From: JAGTVB01 sp049282355
Lineage (GTDB): Bacteria; Pseudomonadota; Gammaproteobacteria; HK1
Length of the DNA stretch: 64,000 bases
Reading direction: 5' to 3'
Assembly: GCA_049282355.1 (NCBI GenBank)
Contig: JBAPTW010000033.1
Span: 1 to 64,000, forward strand
The position numbers were made by a program, and so were the translations under genes. The notes under the pieces were generated by a model. The model did no database searches and had not been told where the DNA came from. It saw only the letters and a list, made by a program, of their open reading frames with translations. This document shows positions 1-8,341 of the stretch, piece by piece; position 1 is the stretch's first letter; each line of letters starts with the position of its first letter.

Positions 1-188
1 TGCCGCAAAAGAGGTCGCTATTGGGCATAGATGCCGATCGATGCGCCTAATCTTTAGGCAGATACACTCGGCGTATAATGCCTTAGCGATAGTTTCTGCA
101 GCTAAGTGGCGTGTGGTCCTATTAGGCGGGGTAGGGGATGGGGGCGCGCGGTGTTCCTTGATGGAGTGTTTGTTTATTACGTCGGTGT

Positions 189-932
189 TCAAGCACGAGA
201 CGTCACAGGCAATGGTTTTAAGTCCACCGAAGCATTTTCTAGTGTCGGGTAGGCGCACTTCTTACGTTCGCCGGCGAATAGGCTATACCCCTCTCTACTT
301 TCCAGATAGCCCAATAGATCAACTAGGTAATATTGGGCTTCCTCCAACCGTTCACGTCCCGGTAGCCTTGTTGTGTCTTCCGTGGCGCGCAGCGCTTCCA
401 TGCTTTCTCGGATGGACGCACTCTCCGAAAGGGGCGGCGCCATTAGCCGCTTCTGGAAGGCATAGCAGGAGATGGTATCGAGTTCCATCCCATGCTCGCC
501 TTTTATCCGATGCATCACCAACTTCCCAAGCGCTTTTTGTTCGGGATGAAAAAAGTTAAAAGGTCCTACTGGATGTTTTGAGTCGGCGACGGCGAAAGCG
601 GTACGTACGGCCTCCGTAAGGCCCATCACGATCGGATCTTGAGCGTAGGGACCGTAGCGGTGAAGAGTCACCGCCCAGCCAAAATACCGGGCAATGAGGT
701 AAAGCGTTTCCTCGGCGTAACTCCCCTCAGGGTAACGCTGGCGCAGGGAGCGCAGACCGTTGAGCTCCAGAATGCTATAGATCCGACTTTGCAGGTCCTC
801 GCAGGCGGACAGAAATGGGTTAACATATAATGCTCCCATTTTTGCGAGTTCCTTTTTTCGCTCGCGCTCGTGCTCGTGTGACCACGTCCACACGGCCCAC
901 AAACCCATCGCTACTGGAATGAGCCACTGCAT
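189..932 (-). CDS. Hypothetical membrane-anchored protein
   Basis: I do not recognise this 247-residue protein. It begins with one short hydrophobic segment (about residues 2-17, rich in Trp, Met and Leu) followed by a highly charged His/Glu/Arg/Lys stretch, so it is probably held in the inner membrane by its N-terminus with a cytoplasmic body. The rest is a mixed helical protein with no motif I can name. The ORF is long and has ordinary codon use for the window, which is the main reason to call it real. It stands alone, more than 350 bases from the next gene on the same strand. The C-terminal tail after about residue 225 has no visible pattern. Confidence 0.6.
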   Translation of the reverse strand: MQWLIPVAMGLWAVWTWSHEHERERKKELAKMGALYVNPFLSACEDLQSRIYSILELNGLRSLRQRYPEGSYAEETLYLIARYFGWAVTLHRYGPYAQDPIVMGLTEAVRTAFAVADSKHPVGPFNFFHPEQKALGKLVMHRIKGEHGMELDTISCYAFQKRLMAPPLSESASIRESMEALRATEDTTRLPGRERLEEAQYYLVDLLGYLESREGYSLFAGERKKCAYPTLENASVDLKPLPVTSRA

Positions 933-1323
933 GATCAGCCCACCGTCATTACCAAATCAGCTGACTTCTCAGCACGGCGCGATACCAATGGTGCATCCCG
1001 TGTCTTGCGTTGCTGAAATGCTTCCTCGCGCCTGCCTGCCTCTATGACTGGAGTATACTTGTGGACGTCCTAGCGCGGAACTTTATGAGTTTACGTAGAG
1101 GGGTGGAATCAGGCGGGGATAGCGGAGATCATTCTGTCCTGAGCGGCATCATTCTCTGCGAAAGAGGCTGGCCACCATAGCGGCTGCGGTGAGTGGCGCG
1201 AGCAGAAGGCCATCGACGTTTGGCGCGCAATGTTGATAGGTATTGGGAAGAAATCAGACACCAATCGAGCGTTATAGCCCGCCCGCGGTGAGGAGCGGTT
1301 GCTCCTCACCGACCGCGCAGTCG
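933..1323. other. Intergenic region, no gene seen
   Basis: No convincing coding region lies here. The only clear structure is the perfect 10-bp hairpin at 1287-1310 just beyond the EF-hand gene. A 66-codon open frame on the minus strand lacks any family signature and is not called. Confidence 0.5.
1287..1310 (-). terminator. Hairpin downstream of the EF-hand gene
   Basis: A perfect 10-bp inverted repeat (GGTGAGGAGC / GCTCCTCACC) with a 4-base loop starts 14 bases after the stop codon of the EF-hand gene. No T-tract follows on the minus strand, so it may be a transcript-end stabiliser rather than a classical intrinsic terminator. Confidence 0.5.
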
Positions 1324-1542
1324 TTATTGGCTGTGACCGCCCATAGCAGCGTCGAACTCACTTTGGTCGAGAGCACCATCCTGATTGGCGTCAGCAGTAG
1401 TCACATCGATTCCCGCCGCTTGCGCTTCCTCGGCAGAGATCATGCCGTCTTGGTTAGCATCAACTTCCTCGAAAGTAGCAGCAAATGCGGAAGCACTGGC
1501 CAATGCGGCAAGAGACAGAGCAACAAGAATTTTCTTAGACAT
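1324..1542 (-). CDS. Small secreted EF-hand calcium-binding protein
   Basis: This 72-residue protein has a Sec-type signal peptide (residues 1 to about 21, ending in an Ala-rich ASAFA site) and two acidic loops of the EF-hand type: DANQDGMISAEE at about 28-39 and DANQDGALDQSE at about 51-62. Both keep the D-x-N-x-D-G core and the position-12 acidic residue, so calcium binding in the periplasm is expected. The start at 1542 is chosen because GGAG lies a proper distance upstream and the signal peptide begins directly; the open frame continues 19 codons further upstream without a ribosome site. It is alone, with a hairpin right after the stop. Its cellular role cannot be told from the sequence. 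Confidence 0.85.
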   Translation of the reverse strand: MSKKILVALSLAALASASAFAATFEEVDANQDGMISAEEAQAAGIDVTTADANQDGALDQSEFDAAMGGHSQ

Positions 1543-1839
1543 TAGATTTTCTCCTTCAGTGAGTGGAATTACCGACGATGTCGGCAACACTATTTTCATC
1601 GCCTCGGGTTATATGCGAGACAGGCACCACTTACTGCCTTATGCATGGGGTTGCAGCTAACATGCCAAATAGGGCCTTTATGTAAGCTTTTGATATATCA
1701 ATTTTTTTTCTGAGCTAACTCGGCGGACCTGTTGACCAGTGTTACCTGTGAGTAACACTTTTCCTGGAGAGAATCCCTAAGTCTTTGTTTACTGGAGAGG
1801 ATTAATGTAGCCAAGGGCGAACAACTTAAAGTTCCAACA
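1543..1839. other. Intergenic region between glrR and the EF-hand gene
   Basis: The stretch holds a 7-bp hairpin at 1739-1758 (GTGTTAC / GTAACAC, 6-base loop), about 80 bases after the glrR stop, which may end the glr transcript. A 12-base palindrome TTGATATATCAA lies at 1690-1701. The promoter of the EF-hand gene should be here but no box is clear enough to place. Confidence 0.4.
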
Positions 1840-3195
1840 TCACTTCGCTAGTTTAAACAACCCCGGGTTGAGGCGATGACGTCGCATCAGCTTATAGAAA
1901 TCGGTACGTCCCCGCTGGGCGAGGCGTGCTGCTTGACTTACATTGCCTTTCGTTATCTTTAGGAGCCGCACCAAATATTCCTGCTCGAAACGCAGCCGCG
2001 CTTCTTCGAACGAAGGATAATCTGACGGTTGTTCACGTAATGCTTTCTGGACCAGGGATGCAGGAATGAGAGACGTGGTGGATAACGCATACGTTTGCTC
2101 CACTACGTTGAAAAGCTGGCGCACATTGCCGGGCCAAGGTGCACTGAGCAAGAGCTCCAGCGCATCAGGTGCAAATCCCTGCACTTCTTTGCTCTCAGTC
2201 TTTGACAATTCTGATAGAAAATGCCCGGTGAGCAGCGGAATATCTTCACGCCGTTTCTCCAGCGGTGGGACCTCAAGGGTGACAACGACCATGCGGTAAT
2301 AGAGATCTTCGCGAAACCGTTGGGCCGCAACTTCCTCCTCTAGATTGCGGTGTGTAGCCGAGACCAAACGCACGTCCACGGGAACCGATTGGGTGCTACC
2401 GACTGGACGCACTTGTCGTTCCTGAATGGCTCGCAGCAGCTTTACTTGAAGGGTCAGCGGCATATCTCCAATCTCATCGAGGAATAACGTGCCATGGTCA
2501 GCGGCTTGAAACAGCCCGAACTGATCGCGAACGGCACCTGTAAACGCCCCCCTGCTGTACCCGAATAACTCAGATTCGAGCAGAGATTCGGGGATGGCAG
2601 CGCAATTAAAAGCGATAAAAGGCTGATGGTGGCGGGGACCCGCTTCATGAATCGCTCGTGCAAGCAGTTCCTTGCCGGTGCCACTTTCGCCATAGATCAA
2701 TACACTCGCTTGGCTCTCTGCCACTAACTTAGCTTGCCCTAGCAAATCCTCCATCAAAGAGCTACGGGTAACAATTCCTCGCCGCCAATGCTCATCCGCG
2801 CTCATATCTGCCTCCACACCGGAGAGCTTTATTGCGCGCTCGATAGATTCCAGTAGCTCCTGGCCATCGAAAGGCTTAGTGAGGTACGCAAAGATTCCGC
2901 GTTTAGTGGCTGCAACGGCATCGGGGATGGTCCCGTGAGCGGTCAGGATAATAACTGGCATCGTGGGGTTACGTTGGTGCACGGCTTCAAACAAAGCCAT
3001 CCCCTGCATCCCCTCCATCCGTAAGTCTGTGATCATTACCTGAAAAGGGTTCATTTCGAGCCGGGCCAGTGCCTCCTCAGCACTTTCTACGGTCACTGTG
3101 TGATACCCGGCCGCCCCTAGCCTCATCGAGAGGAGGCGTAAGAGATCGAGATCGTCATCAACCAGAAGTAATTTGCCTTTATTTAGCTTGGTCAT
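1840..3195 (-). CDS. glrR: Sigma-54-dependent response regulator GlrR (QseF)
   Basis: This 451-residue NtrC-family activator has the three expected parts. The receiver domain (about 8-123) has the acidic triad D13-D15, the phosphorylated D57 and K107. The AAA+ domain (about 145-380) has Walker A GESGTGKE at 169-176, the sigma-54 contact loop GAFTGA at 216-221, and a Walker B of the form FLDEIGD. A Fis-type helix-turn-helix lies at the end (about 408-445). In enterobacteria GlrR, phosphorylated by GlrK, activates sigma-54 promoters such as that of the glmY small RNA in envelope stress. It is the last gene of glrK-qseG-glrR, starting inside the qseG 3' end (17-base overlap), so translation is coupled. 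No GlmY gene is visible nearby. Confidence 0.93.
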   Translation of the reverse strand: MTKLNKGKLLLVDDDLDLLRLLSMRLGAAGYHTVTVESAEEALARLEMNPFQVMITDLRMEGMQGMALFEAVHQRNPTMPVIILTAHGTIPDAVAATKRGIFAYLTKPFDGQELLESIERAIKLSGVEADMSADEHWRRGIVTRSSLMEDLLGQAKLVAESQASVLIYGESGTGKELLARAIHEAGPRHHQPFIAFNCAAIPESLLESELFGYSRGAFTGAVRDQFGLFQAADHGTLFLDEIGDMPLTLQVKLLRAIQERQVRPVGSTQSVPVDVRLVSATHRNLEEEVAAQRFREDLYYRMVVVTLEVPPLEKRREDIPLLTGHFLSELSKTESKEVQGFAPDALELLLSAPWPGNVRQLFNVVEQTYALSTTSLIPASLVQKALREQPSDYPSFEEARLRFEQEYLVRLLKITKGNVSQAARLAQRGRTDFYKLMRRHRLNPGLFKLAK

Positions 3196-3865
3196 CTTGC
3201 TTCGGCAACTCTAACGGTGTGGACTGTCTGCGGTCTTCGATAGTCTTCTCAATTCTGCCGAGCTCGTCCAATTGGCCTCTCAGTTTCAAAGCCCAGCTCT
3301 GAATATACTGAAGTTGGCGCTCAAGAGCGGCCTCATTGGTATGGCAGCGGTCGCGGGCCGCCACCAGGCCTTTTACGGTGCGTTCGAGCTGGACAATTTT
3401 CCGGTCGCGGTTTGAGATTGCTGCTGTCAATTCCTGCGCATGCTTTTGTTGCTGGACTGCATCGAACACGGCCTTTTCTGAAACGAAGTGTAGATCATGG
3501 GTTGATGCAGAAATAAACGCTTGACCGTTTTGTTGCAGTAATTCAAGTATCCCCACTTTCTCAGTAAATGACACATTGGACAATGCCATAAAGGATACCA
3601 GTTGTTGATAGCTTTTAAGGTTTGGATTCTTCGAAAAGCGTGCTTTGGTTCTGTCGATCGCTCGGGCAAGCCGCGACGGCGGCAATCGCTGTAATGCTCT
3701 ATGGCGTCGAACGAGGGAGGACAGCGTTTCGTGGGAGTTGTCCTCGATCGCTGTCGATATGGTGGGAGGGAAAGCCAAGTCCAGTGTCGCCGCACATCCC
3801 ATCGGATTTGTCACGAGTACACATATTAATACAGCCCACCTGATGCCTTGGGTCCCGCTGATCAT
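3179..3865 (-). CDS. qseG: QseG-like protein between GlrK and GlrR
   Basis: The product has 228 residues with an N-terminal hydrophobic export segment (about 9-25) that contains a Cys at residue 24 in a weak lipobox context (PMGC), so it may be an outer-membrane lipoprotein. The C-terminal part (about 135-205) looks like a coiled coil, with regular charged heptads. Sequence similarity to E. coli QseG/YfhG is not obvious by eye; the assignment rests mainly on position between a glrK and a glrR, on the exported coiled-coil architecture and on the overlaps of 4 bases with glrK and 17 with glrR. In enterobacteria QseG is a lipoprotein that interacts with the sensor kinase and modulates signalling. 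Confidence 0.65.
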   Translation of the reverse strand: MISGTQGIRWAVLICVLVTNPMGCAATLDLAFPPTISTAIEDNSHETLSSLVRRHRALQRLPPSRLARAIDRTKARFSKNPNLKSYQQLVSFMALSNVSFTEKVGILELLQQNGQAFISASTHDLHFVSEKAVFDAVQQQKHAQELTAAISNRDRKIVQLERTVKGLVAARDRCHTNEAALERQLQYIQSWALKLRGQLDELGRIEKTIEDRRQSTPLELPKQDDQAK

Positions 3866-5343
3866 GCATCTTCTCGCAGAGCGACGGGAAGAGAGAGGCG
3901 AAAATGCCCGCCGCCATCGTCGACAATCGTAATCTCACCATCATGGGCAAGAACACATTCCCTTGCGATGCCAAGGCCAAGGCCAGTCCCCTTAAGGGGA
4001 CCAGCGGGTTGAGTGTTGCCCTGATAGAACAAATCGAAGATTCGTTCTCGATCCTCGAAGACAATGCCGGGGCCGGAGTCAAAGACATCGAGCTGGATCG
4101 TCTGTGCAGTGGCATGCAATGTCACCCGAATCTGGCCGCGTGAGGGGGAATATTTGACTGCGTTAGAGATCAAATTATCGATGGCCGTTCTCAGCTTTTC
4201 TTCGTCGGCGTGCACTGCGATTGCTTCAAGCTGCATTCGTTCCGTAATGTTTTTTCTACGCAGCGCAAGTTTATGGTCAACCACGACCGCCTCAACGAGC
4301 TGATCGAGACGTACCCGATCCTTTGACAGCATCACTCCCCGTACATCGGGCAAACGGCTAAATGCCAATAGGTCTTCGATCAGTTTTTGCAGCCGTAGAC
4401 TATTCTGCTGGAGTATCTTGGCGGCTTCGATCTGCTGCTTGTTCAGTGATCCAAGCACCTCACCTGCCAATAGCTCAGCCCCTTCGCGCACCGTCGTGAG
4501 TGGCGTTTTAAGTTCATGAGACACATGCTGCAAAAATCGAGTTTTTTGTTCCTCGAGTGCACGCAGGCGATCCCGCAGCCAGTCCAACCGTTCGCCGAGC
4601 TCCTCTAAGTCCCGCGGGCCCATGATGCGAATCGGTTCTTCGAATTCACCTCTTCCCAAGCGATGTATGGCCCGATCGAGCTGGCGCACCGGTGCTGTAA
4701 TCAACACGAAGAAAATACCTGCCATTGCAGCGCTCAACGGAATAAGGGCAAGCGCCTGCCAGAAGAGCAGGCGCTGCGCTCTCTCTGCCATGCCCCGCAT
4801 CGCTTCTACTTGACTTGTCACCAGACGGTTACTTTCTGCCAAAATCAAGTGTGCCGCTTGAGCAAGCCCAGCAAACTGCATCACTGCCGCTTGACTGCCT
4901 TCGGCGTCAGCCTGTTCATGGAATATTTCTCGAAAAATGGCGTTTTCCTTTGACGATAATTCGAGCAGCTGGGAGCGCTGGCTTTCATTAGGGTGAAGCT
5001 GAGCGAGCTCTTTGATAATTCGTCGAAACTCTCGGTGCGTCGCCGCATAGGCCTGTAATCGGGAGCGATCGCCTAGCACAAGGTATTGTCGAGCGCTGCG
5101 CTCCATCGCGGTAACTTGCTCAACGAGAATCCGGCCGCCCTGCGTCGCCTGGACCACTCTGTAGAAGGCGTCCTGACTCTGCCGTGCCAGCCGGCCCACC
5201 TGAATTGACGAGATAACGAGTCCCGCAAACAAGGGTAGCGCTACCACCATAAAGCCGAGGAGGATAAGAGTCATAAACGACCGGGGGTGGACAAACGCCG
5301 CGCGAAAACCCTTTTGCCGATGGCGATCTGAAGGATGAGTCAC
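3862..5343 (-). CDS. glrK: Sensor histidine kinase GlrK (QseE)
   Basis: This 493-residue kinase has two transmembrane segments (about 24-46 and 193-216) around a helical periplasmic sensor of about 145 residues. A HAMP linker (217-265) follows, then a HisKA domain with the phospho-His in HVSHELKTPL (H276), and an HATPase_c domain with N box (DNLISNAVKYS), DSGPGI, and the GTGLGLGIA box. It is the first gene of a three-gene operon with qseG and glrR (4-base ATGA overlap with qseG). GlrK phosphorylates GlrR. A 520-base region upstream should carry the promoter. The ligand is not evident; the enterobacterial homologue responds to envelope stress. Confidence 0.9.
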   Translation of the reverse strand: MTHPSDRHRQKGFRAAFVHPRSFMTLILLGFMVVALPLFAGLVISSIQVGRLARQSQDAFYRVVQATQGGRILVEQVTAMERSARQYLVLGDRSRLQAYAATHREFRRIIKELAQLHPNESQRSQLLELSSKENAIFREIFHEQADAEGSQAAVMQFAGLAQAAHLILAESNRLVTSQVEAMRGMAERAQRLLFWQALALIPLSAAMAGIFFVLITAPVRQLDRAIHRLGRGEFEEPIRIMGPRDLEELGERLDWLRDRLRALEEQKTRFLQHVSHELKTPLTTVREGAELLAGEVLGSLNKQQIEAAKILQQNSLRLQKLIEDLLAFSRLPDVRGVMLSKDRVRLDQLVEAVVVDHKLALRRKNITERMQLEAIAVHADEEKLRTAIDNLISNAVKYSPSRGQIRVTLHATAQTIQLDVFDSGPGIVFEDRERIFDLFYQGNTQPAGPLKGTGLGLGIARECVLAHDGEITIVDDGGGHFRLSLPVALREDA

Positions 5344-5863
5344 GAGCCGCTAGCCAACGCAAATGCATCTTGCGAGTGCTCTCGCTTTCGCTTGAACACT
5401 ACTTGCAATCTCCTGAGTCGGTCAAGGCTAAGGCCTCTTAAGTGAGTTGCACTGAACGTGATCTGTCTAAAACTGAGCTAAAGATAGTTTAATAACCTCA
5501 AATTCGTGATGAATCGTGCTAGCAAACGACCGAAATTGCAGCATAGAGAACATCTCGATATAGCGTCTTGCTCATCCTTTCATAATATCAACACGTTCCG
5601 AACCCTCGGCCAAGTTGTCTCGTCGATCAAGTTGGCGTAGCATAACTGGTAAGGTCGCGGAAAGGTCCAATATTCCATCGACGTGGGCCAGAAGTTTCGC
5701 GGCTTGCCCATCGGAAGCACATTCAGCACATACTCACATGTGGAACCGCTTACAGTATGTAGTGAAGGTAAGCGAGTATGTCTGAAAGATATGCCCTCTC
5801 TACGCATTCAACCTTAGCAGATTCCAATCGCTCACGGAGCAGCACACCTCGGGAGACAGCGAT
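5344..5863. other. Divergent intergenic region (glrK / sugar nucleotidyltransferase)
   Basis: No gene is supported here. An 8-bp inverted repeat, ACATACTC at 5728-5735 and GAGTATGT at 5774-5781, lies 80-135 bases before the plus-strand gene and might be a regulator site. A 75-codon minus-strand frame (5580-5807) has no family features. Confidence 0.4.
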
Positions 5864-8323
5864 ATGAAGGCAGTGATATTGGCGGGTGGCCAAGGTACAC
5901 GGCTGCTGCCCCTTACGGAGACGCTACCCAAGCCCATGGTGTCAGTGCTCGACCGACCTATCATGGAACATATAGTGAGGCACCTGCAGAGCTTCGGCAT
6001 CATGGATATGGTGGCAACACTGCATTATCGCCCGCGCGTTATTCGGGACCATTTTGCGGATGGTAGCGACTTTGGCTTAAGCATGCGTTACACCCTCGAG
6101 ACCGAACCTCTCGGTACAGCTGGGTCTGTGAAACTCGCTGAGCGTTACCTGGACGAGACGTTCCTAGTGGTGGGCGGTGACGCCATGGTCGATTTTGATA
6201 TGCAGGCTTTTCTTAATTTCCATAGAGAGCGCCAAGCGAAGGTCAGTCTTTGCCTTACCCGGGTGAGAGATCCAGGGGAGTTCGGCATTGTTATTACAGA
6301 TGACGAAGGATGTGTACAACGCTTTCTTGAAAAGCCGGGTCCTAGCGAGGTGTTCAGCGATACTGTCAACACGGGCATCTATTTGATCGAGCCAGAAGTG
6401 CTGGAAGCAATCCCGAAAAAACAACCTTATGATTTCTCTGGAGATTTATTTCCGGCGCTGCTCGACCAGGGAATACCCATCTACGGTTACGTGGCGACCG
6501 GTTATTGGAGCGATATCGGAACCTTGGACCAGTTGCGTCAAGCGCACTGGGACCTGCTGGACGGTAAGGTGGGACTGCCCATCGAAGGAAATCTTATTCA
6601 AGAAGGCGTTTGGGTAGGAGAGGGTGTGGATATCCATCCCGATGCTGAGATCAGCGCACCGTGCTGGTTTGGCGACAACGTACGCATAGGCCGTGGAGCA
6701 CGCATTGGTCCTTACACCGTGCTTGCTAGCAATGTGGAAGTAGAACGGCATGCGATGGTTCATCGGAGTATCGTGCGAAGAAATAGTTTTATTGGCGAGG
6801 CAAGCGATTTAAGAAATGCAATGATAGCGCGACGAACCATTATCGAAGCGCAGTGTGAAATAGGTAACGATGCTGTTATTGGATCCGGATGTCGTCTCGG
6901 GCGAGGCGTCATTATTAAGCAAGGCGTGCTCGTTTGGCCAGAAAAGGACATTGAAACCGGTACCACCGTCCTGGAGAACGTGATTTGGGAATCCTTCGTA
7001 AGCCCGTCTATTTTCGGCTCGCGGGGAGTATCTGGGCTCGCCAACCTGCGCATTACTCCGGAATTCTCCGCCACCCTTGGGAAAGCCTATGGCACTTGGG
7101 TAAAAAAGGGTCGAAAAGTTGCTGTGAGCCGCGATGCCCACCCGTTTTGCCGACTAACTAAACGTGCTTTAGTCTCGGGGCTGCTTTCTGTCGGCGTCGA
7201 CGTCGATGATTTACGTGAAAGCACTGGCAATATAACTCGATTTCTGACCGCTTTCGGACAGGACGTAAGCGGCGGGGTGCACCTTCGCATAGCAGATGAC
7301 CATTCTAATGTAGCGCTCATTGAGATGTACACCGACTCAGGTTTGCCCCTAGGCCGTAGCTCGAGACGCAAAGTGGAAGCAACCTTTCATCGCGCTGACT
7401 TTCCCAAGGTTTCCATGGACCAAGTCGGGCGCTTAACTTATCCGGGTGGCGAGCATGAACATTACCTGCACAATTTACTCGAACGATTGAATTTTGACGC
7501 TTTGCGCCGCAAAGGGGAGAAGGTCATCTTTCATGCCGAAGACGAGCGCACCTCGAGCGTGCTCGGTGATTTACTTGATCGCAGTGGCGTTCGCTATCTG
7601 CACGCCGGTGGATTACATGCTGACGAAGAGGGGGACGTGACACAGGAGGTGGCAAGCATTGCCCGCCTTAACCATGCTATTGCTTTTCTCATCCGCCGCA
7701 ATGTCGAGCAGTTTGCCTTGGTGGATGAAGGGGGCGCCGTGCTGCCTGCTGATCGTGCCGAACAGCTGTTGACATCGGCCTTTATTCGTACTGCACCCGT
7801 GGAGGAACCGGTGTATCTCGCACCGGATCATCCGTCATTTCTGCGTCGATTGGCAGAGGAATGCGGTCGCGAAGTCGTGTTAACGCGTAAGGAGCCGGCG
7901 GCACGTCTTGAAGAAGCGACCTCGCGCACAGGCGGTACCGACCTTTGGCTTGAGTTCAGTCATTACTATCTCGGGTTTGATGCGGTTGCCGGCGTACTGC
8001 GGCTACTGGAGTTTCTGGGTATGGCGGGAACTAGCTTGCTTGACTTTGAGCGCGAGAATCCCGCCTGTCACCGAGATACGTTGGTTCTCCCGTGTCCTTG
8101 GGATGAAATGGGACGAGTGATGCGAGAGCTCGCACGTCGACCAGAAGTGAGTATTACCGACGTGCCCGAGGGCGTCAGGCTAAATCTTGAAGGTGGCCGA
8201 GCTTACGTCCTTCCGAGCGCTGACGTACCACAGCTGGCGATGACGGTAGAAAGCGAGGAAATGGCCGGTCTTACTGGCTTAAAGGAACGGATCGTTCGAG
8301 AGATGGTGCAGCTAATCAGTTGA
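5864..8323 (+). CDS. NDP-sugar pyrophosphorylase fused to a phosphohexomutase-like domain
   Basis: The 819-residue protein has a nucleotidyltransferase domain (about 1-235) with GGQGTR at 8-13 and the catalytic K23 in PKPM. A left-handed beta-helix with hexapeptide repeats follows (about 250-375), then a phosphomannomutase/phosphoglucomutase-fold region (about 380-819). The class is annotated elsewhere as mannose-1-phosphate guanylyltransferase/phosphomannomutase-like. The mutase part appears degenerate: the GRD-R loop reads SRDAHPFC, the serine loop (normally ASHNP) reads DDHSN, and the metal loop DGDxDR reads VDEGGAV. So pyrophosphorylase activity is likely and mutase activity unlikely. GGGAG lies upstream of the ATG. 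It is 18 bases from a GT4 glycosyltransferase that may use the product; GDP-mannose is a guess. Confidence 0.85.
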   Translation: MKAVILAGGQGTRLLPLTETLPKPMVSVLDRPIMEHIVRHLQSFGIMDMVATLHYRPRVIRDHFADGSDFGLSMRYTLETEPLGTAGSVKLAERYLDETFLVVGGDAMVDFDMQAFLNFHRERQAKVSLCLTRVRDPGEFGIVITDDEGCVQRFLEKPGPSEVFSDTVNTGIYLIEPEVLEAIPKKQPYDFSGDLFPALLDQGIPIYGYVATGYWSDIGTLDQLRQAHWDLLDGKVGLPIEGNLIQEGVWVGEGVDIHPDAEISAPCWFGDNVRIGRGARIGPYTVLASNVEVERHAMVHRSIVRRNSFIGEASDLRNAMIARRTIIEAQCEIGNDAVIGSGCRLGRGVIIKQGVLVWPEKDIETGTTVLENVIWESFVSPSIFGSRGVSGLANLRITPEFSATLGKAYGTWVKKGRKVAVSRDAHPFCRLTKRALVSGLLSVGVDVDDLRESTGNITRFLTAFGQDVSGGVHLRIADDHSNVALIEMYTDSGLPLGRSSRRKVEATFHRADFPKVSMDQVGRLTYPGGEHEHYLHNLLERLNFDALRRKGEKVIFHAEDERTSSVLGDLLDRSGVRYLHAGGLHADEEGDVTQEVASIARLNHAIAFLIRRNVEQFALVDEGGAVLPADRAEQLLTSAFIRTAPVEEPVYLAPDHPSFLRRLAEECGREVVLTRKEPAARLEEATSRTGGTDLWLEFSHYYLGFDAVAGVLRLLEFLGMAGTSLLDFERENPACHRDTLVLPCPWDEMGRVMRELARRPEVSITDVPEGVRLNLEGGRAYVLPSADVPQLAMTVESEEMAGLTGLKERIVREMVQLIS

Positions 8324-8341
8324 GGCGCTATGGAGGAGAGC

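Noticed and set aside
41..559. 172-codon plus-strand frame at the left end
   Set aside because: It overlaps the longer minus-strand gene, has no ribosome site and no family-like features.
1109..1309. 66-codon minus-strand frame beyond the EF-hand gene
   Set aside because: Overlaps the hairpin after the EF-hand gene, and the product has no recognisable feature.
1690..1701. FNR-like palindrome TTGATATATCAA
   Set aside because: The spacing between half-sites is 2 bases, whereas FNR/CRP-type sites need 4; it is just an AT-rich palindrome as far as can be seen.
5580..5807. 75-codon minus-strand frame upstream of glrK
   Set aside because: No ribosome site, no family features; sits in a probable promoter region.
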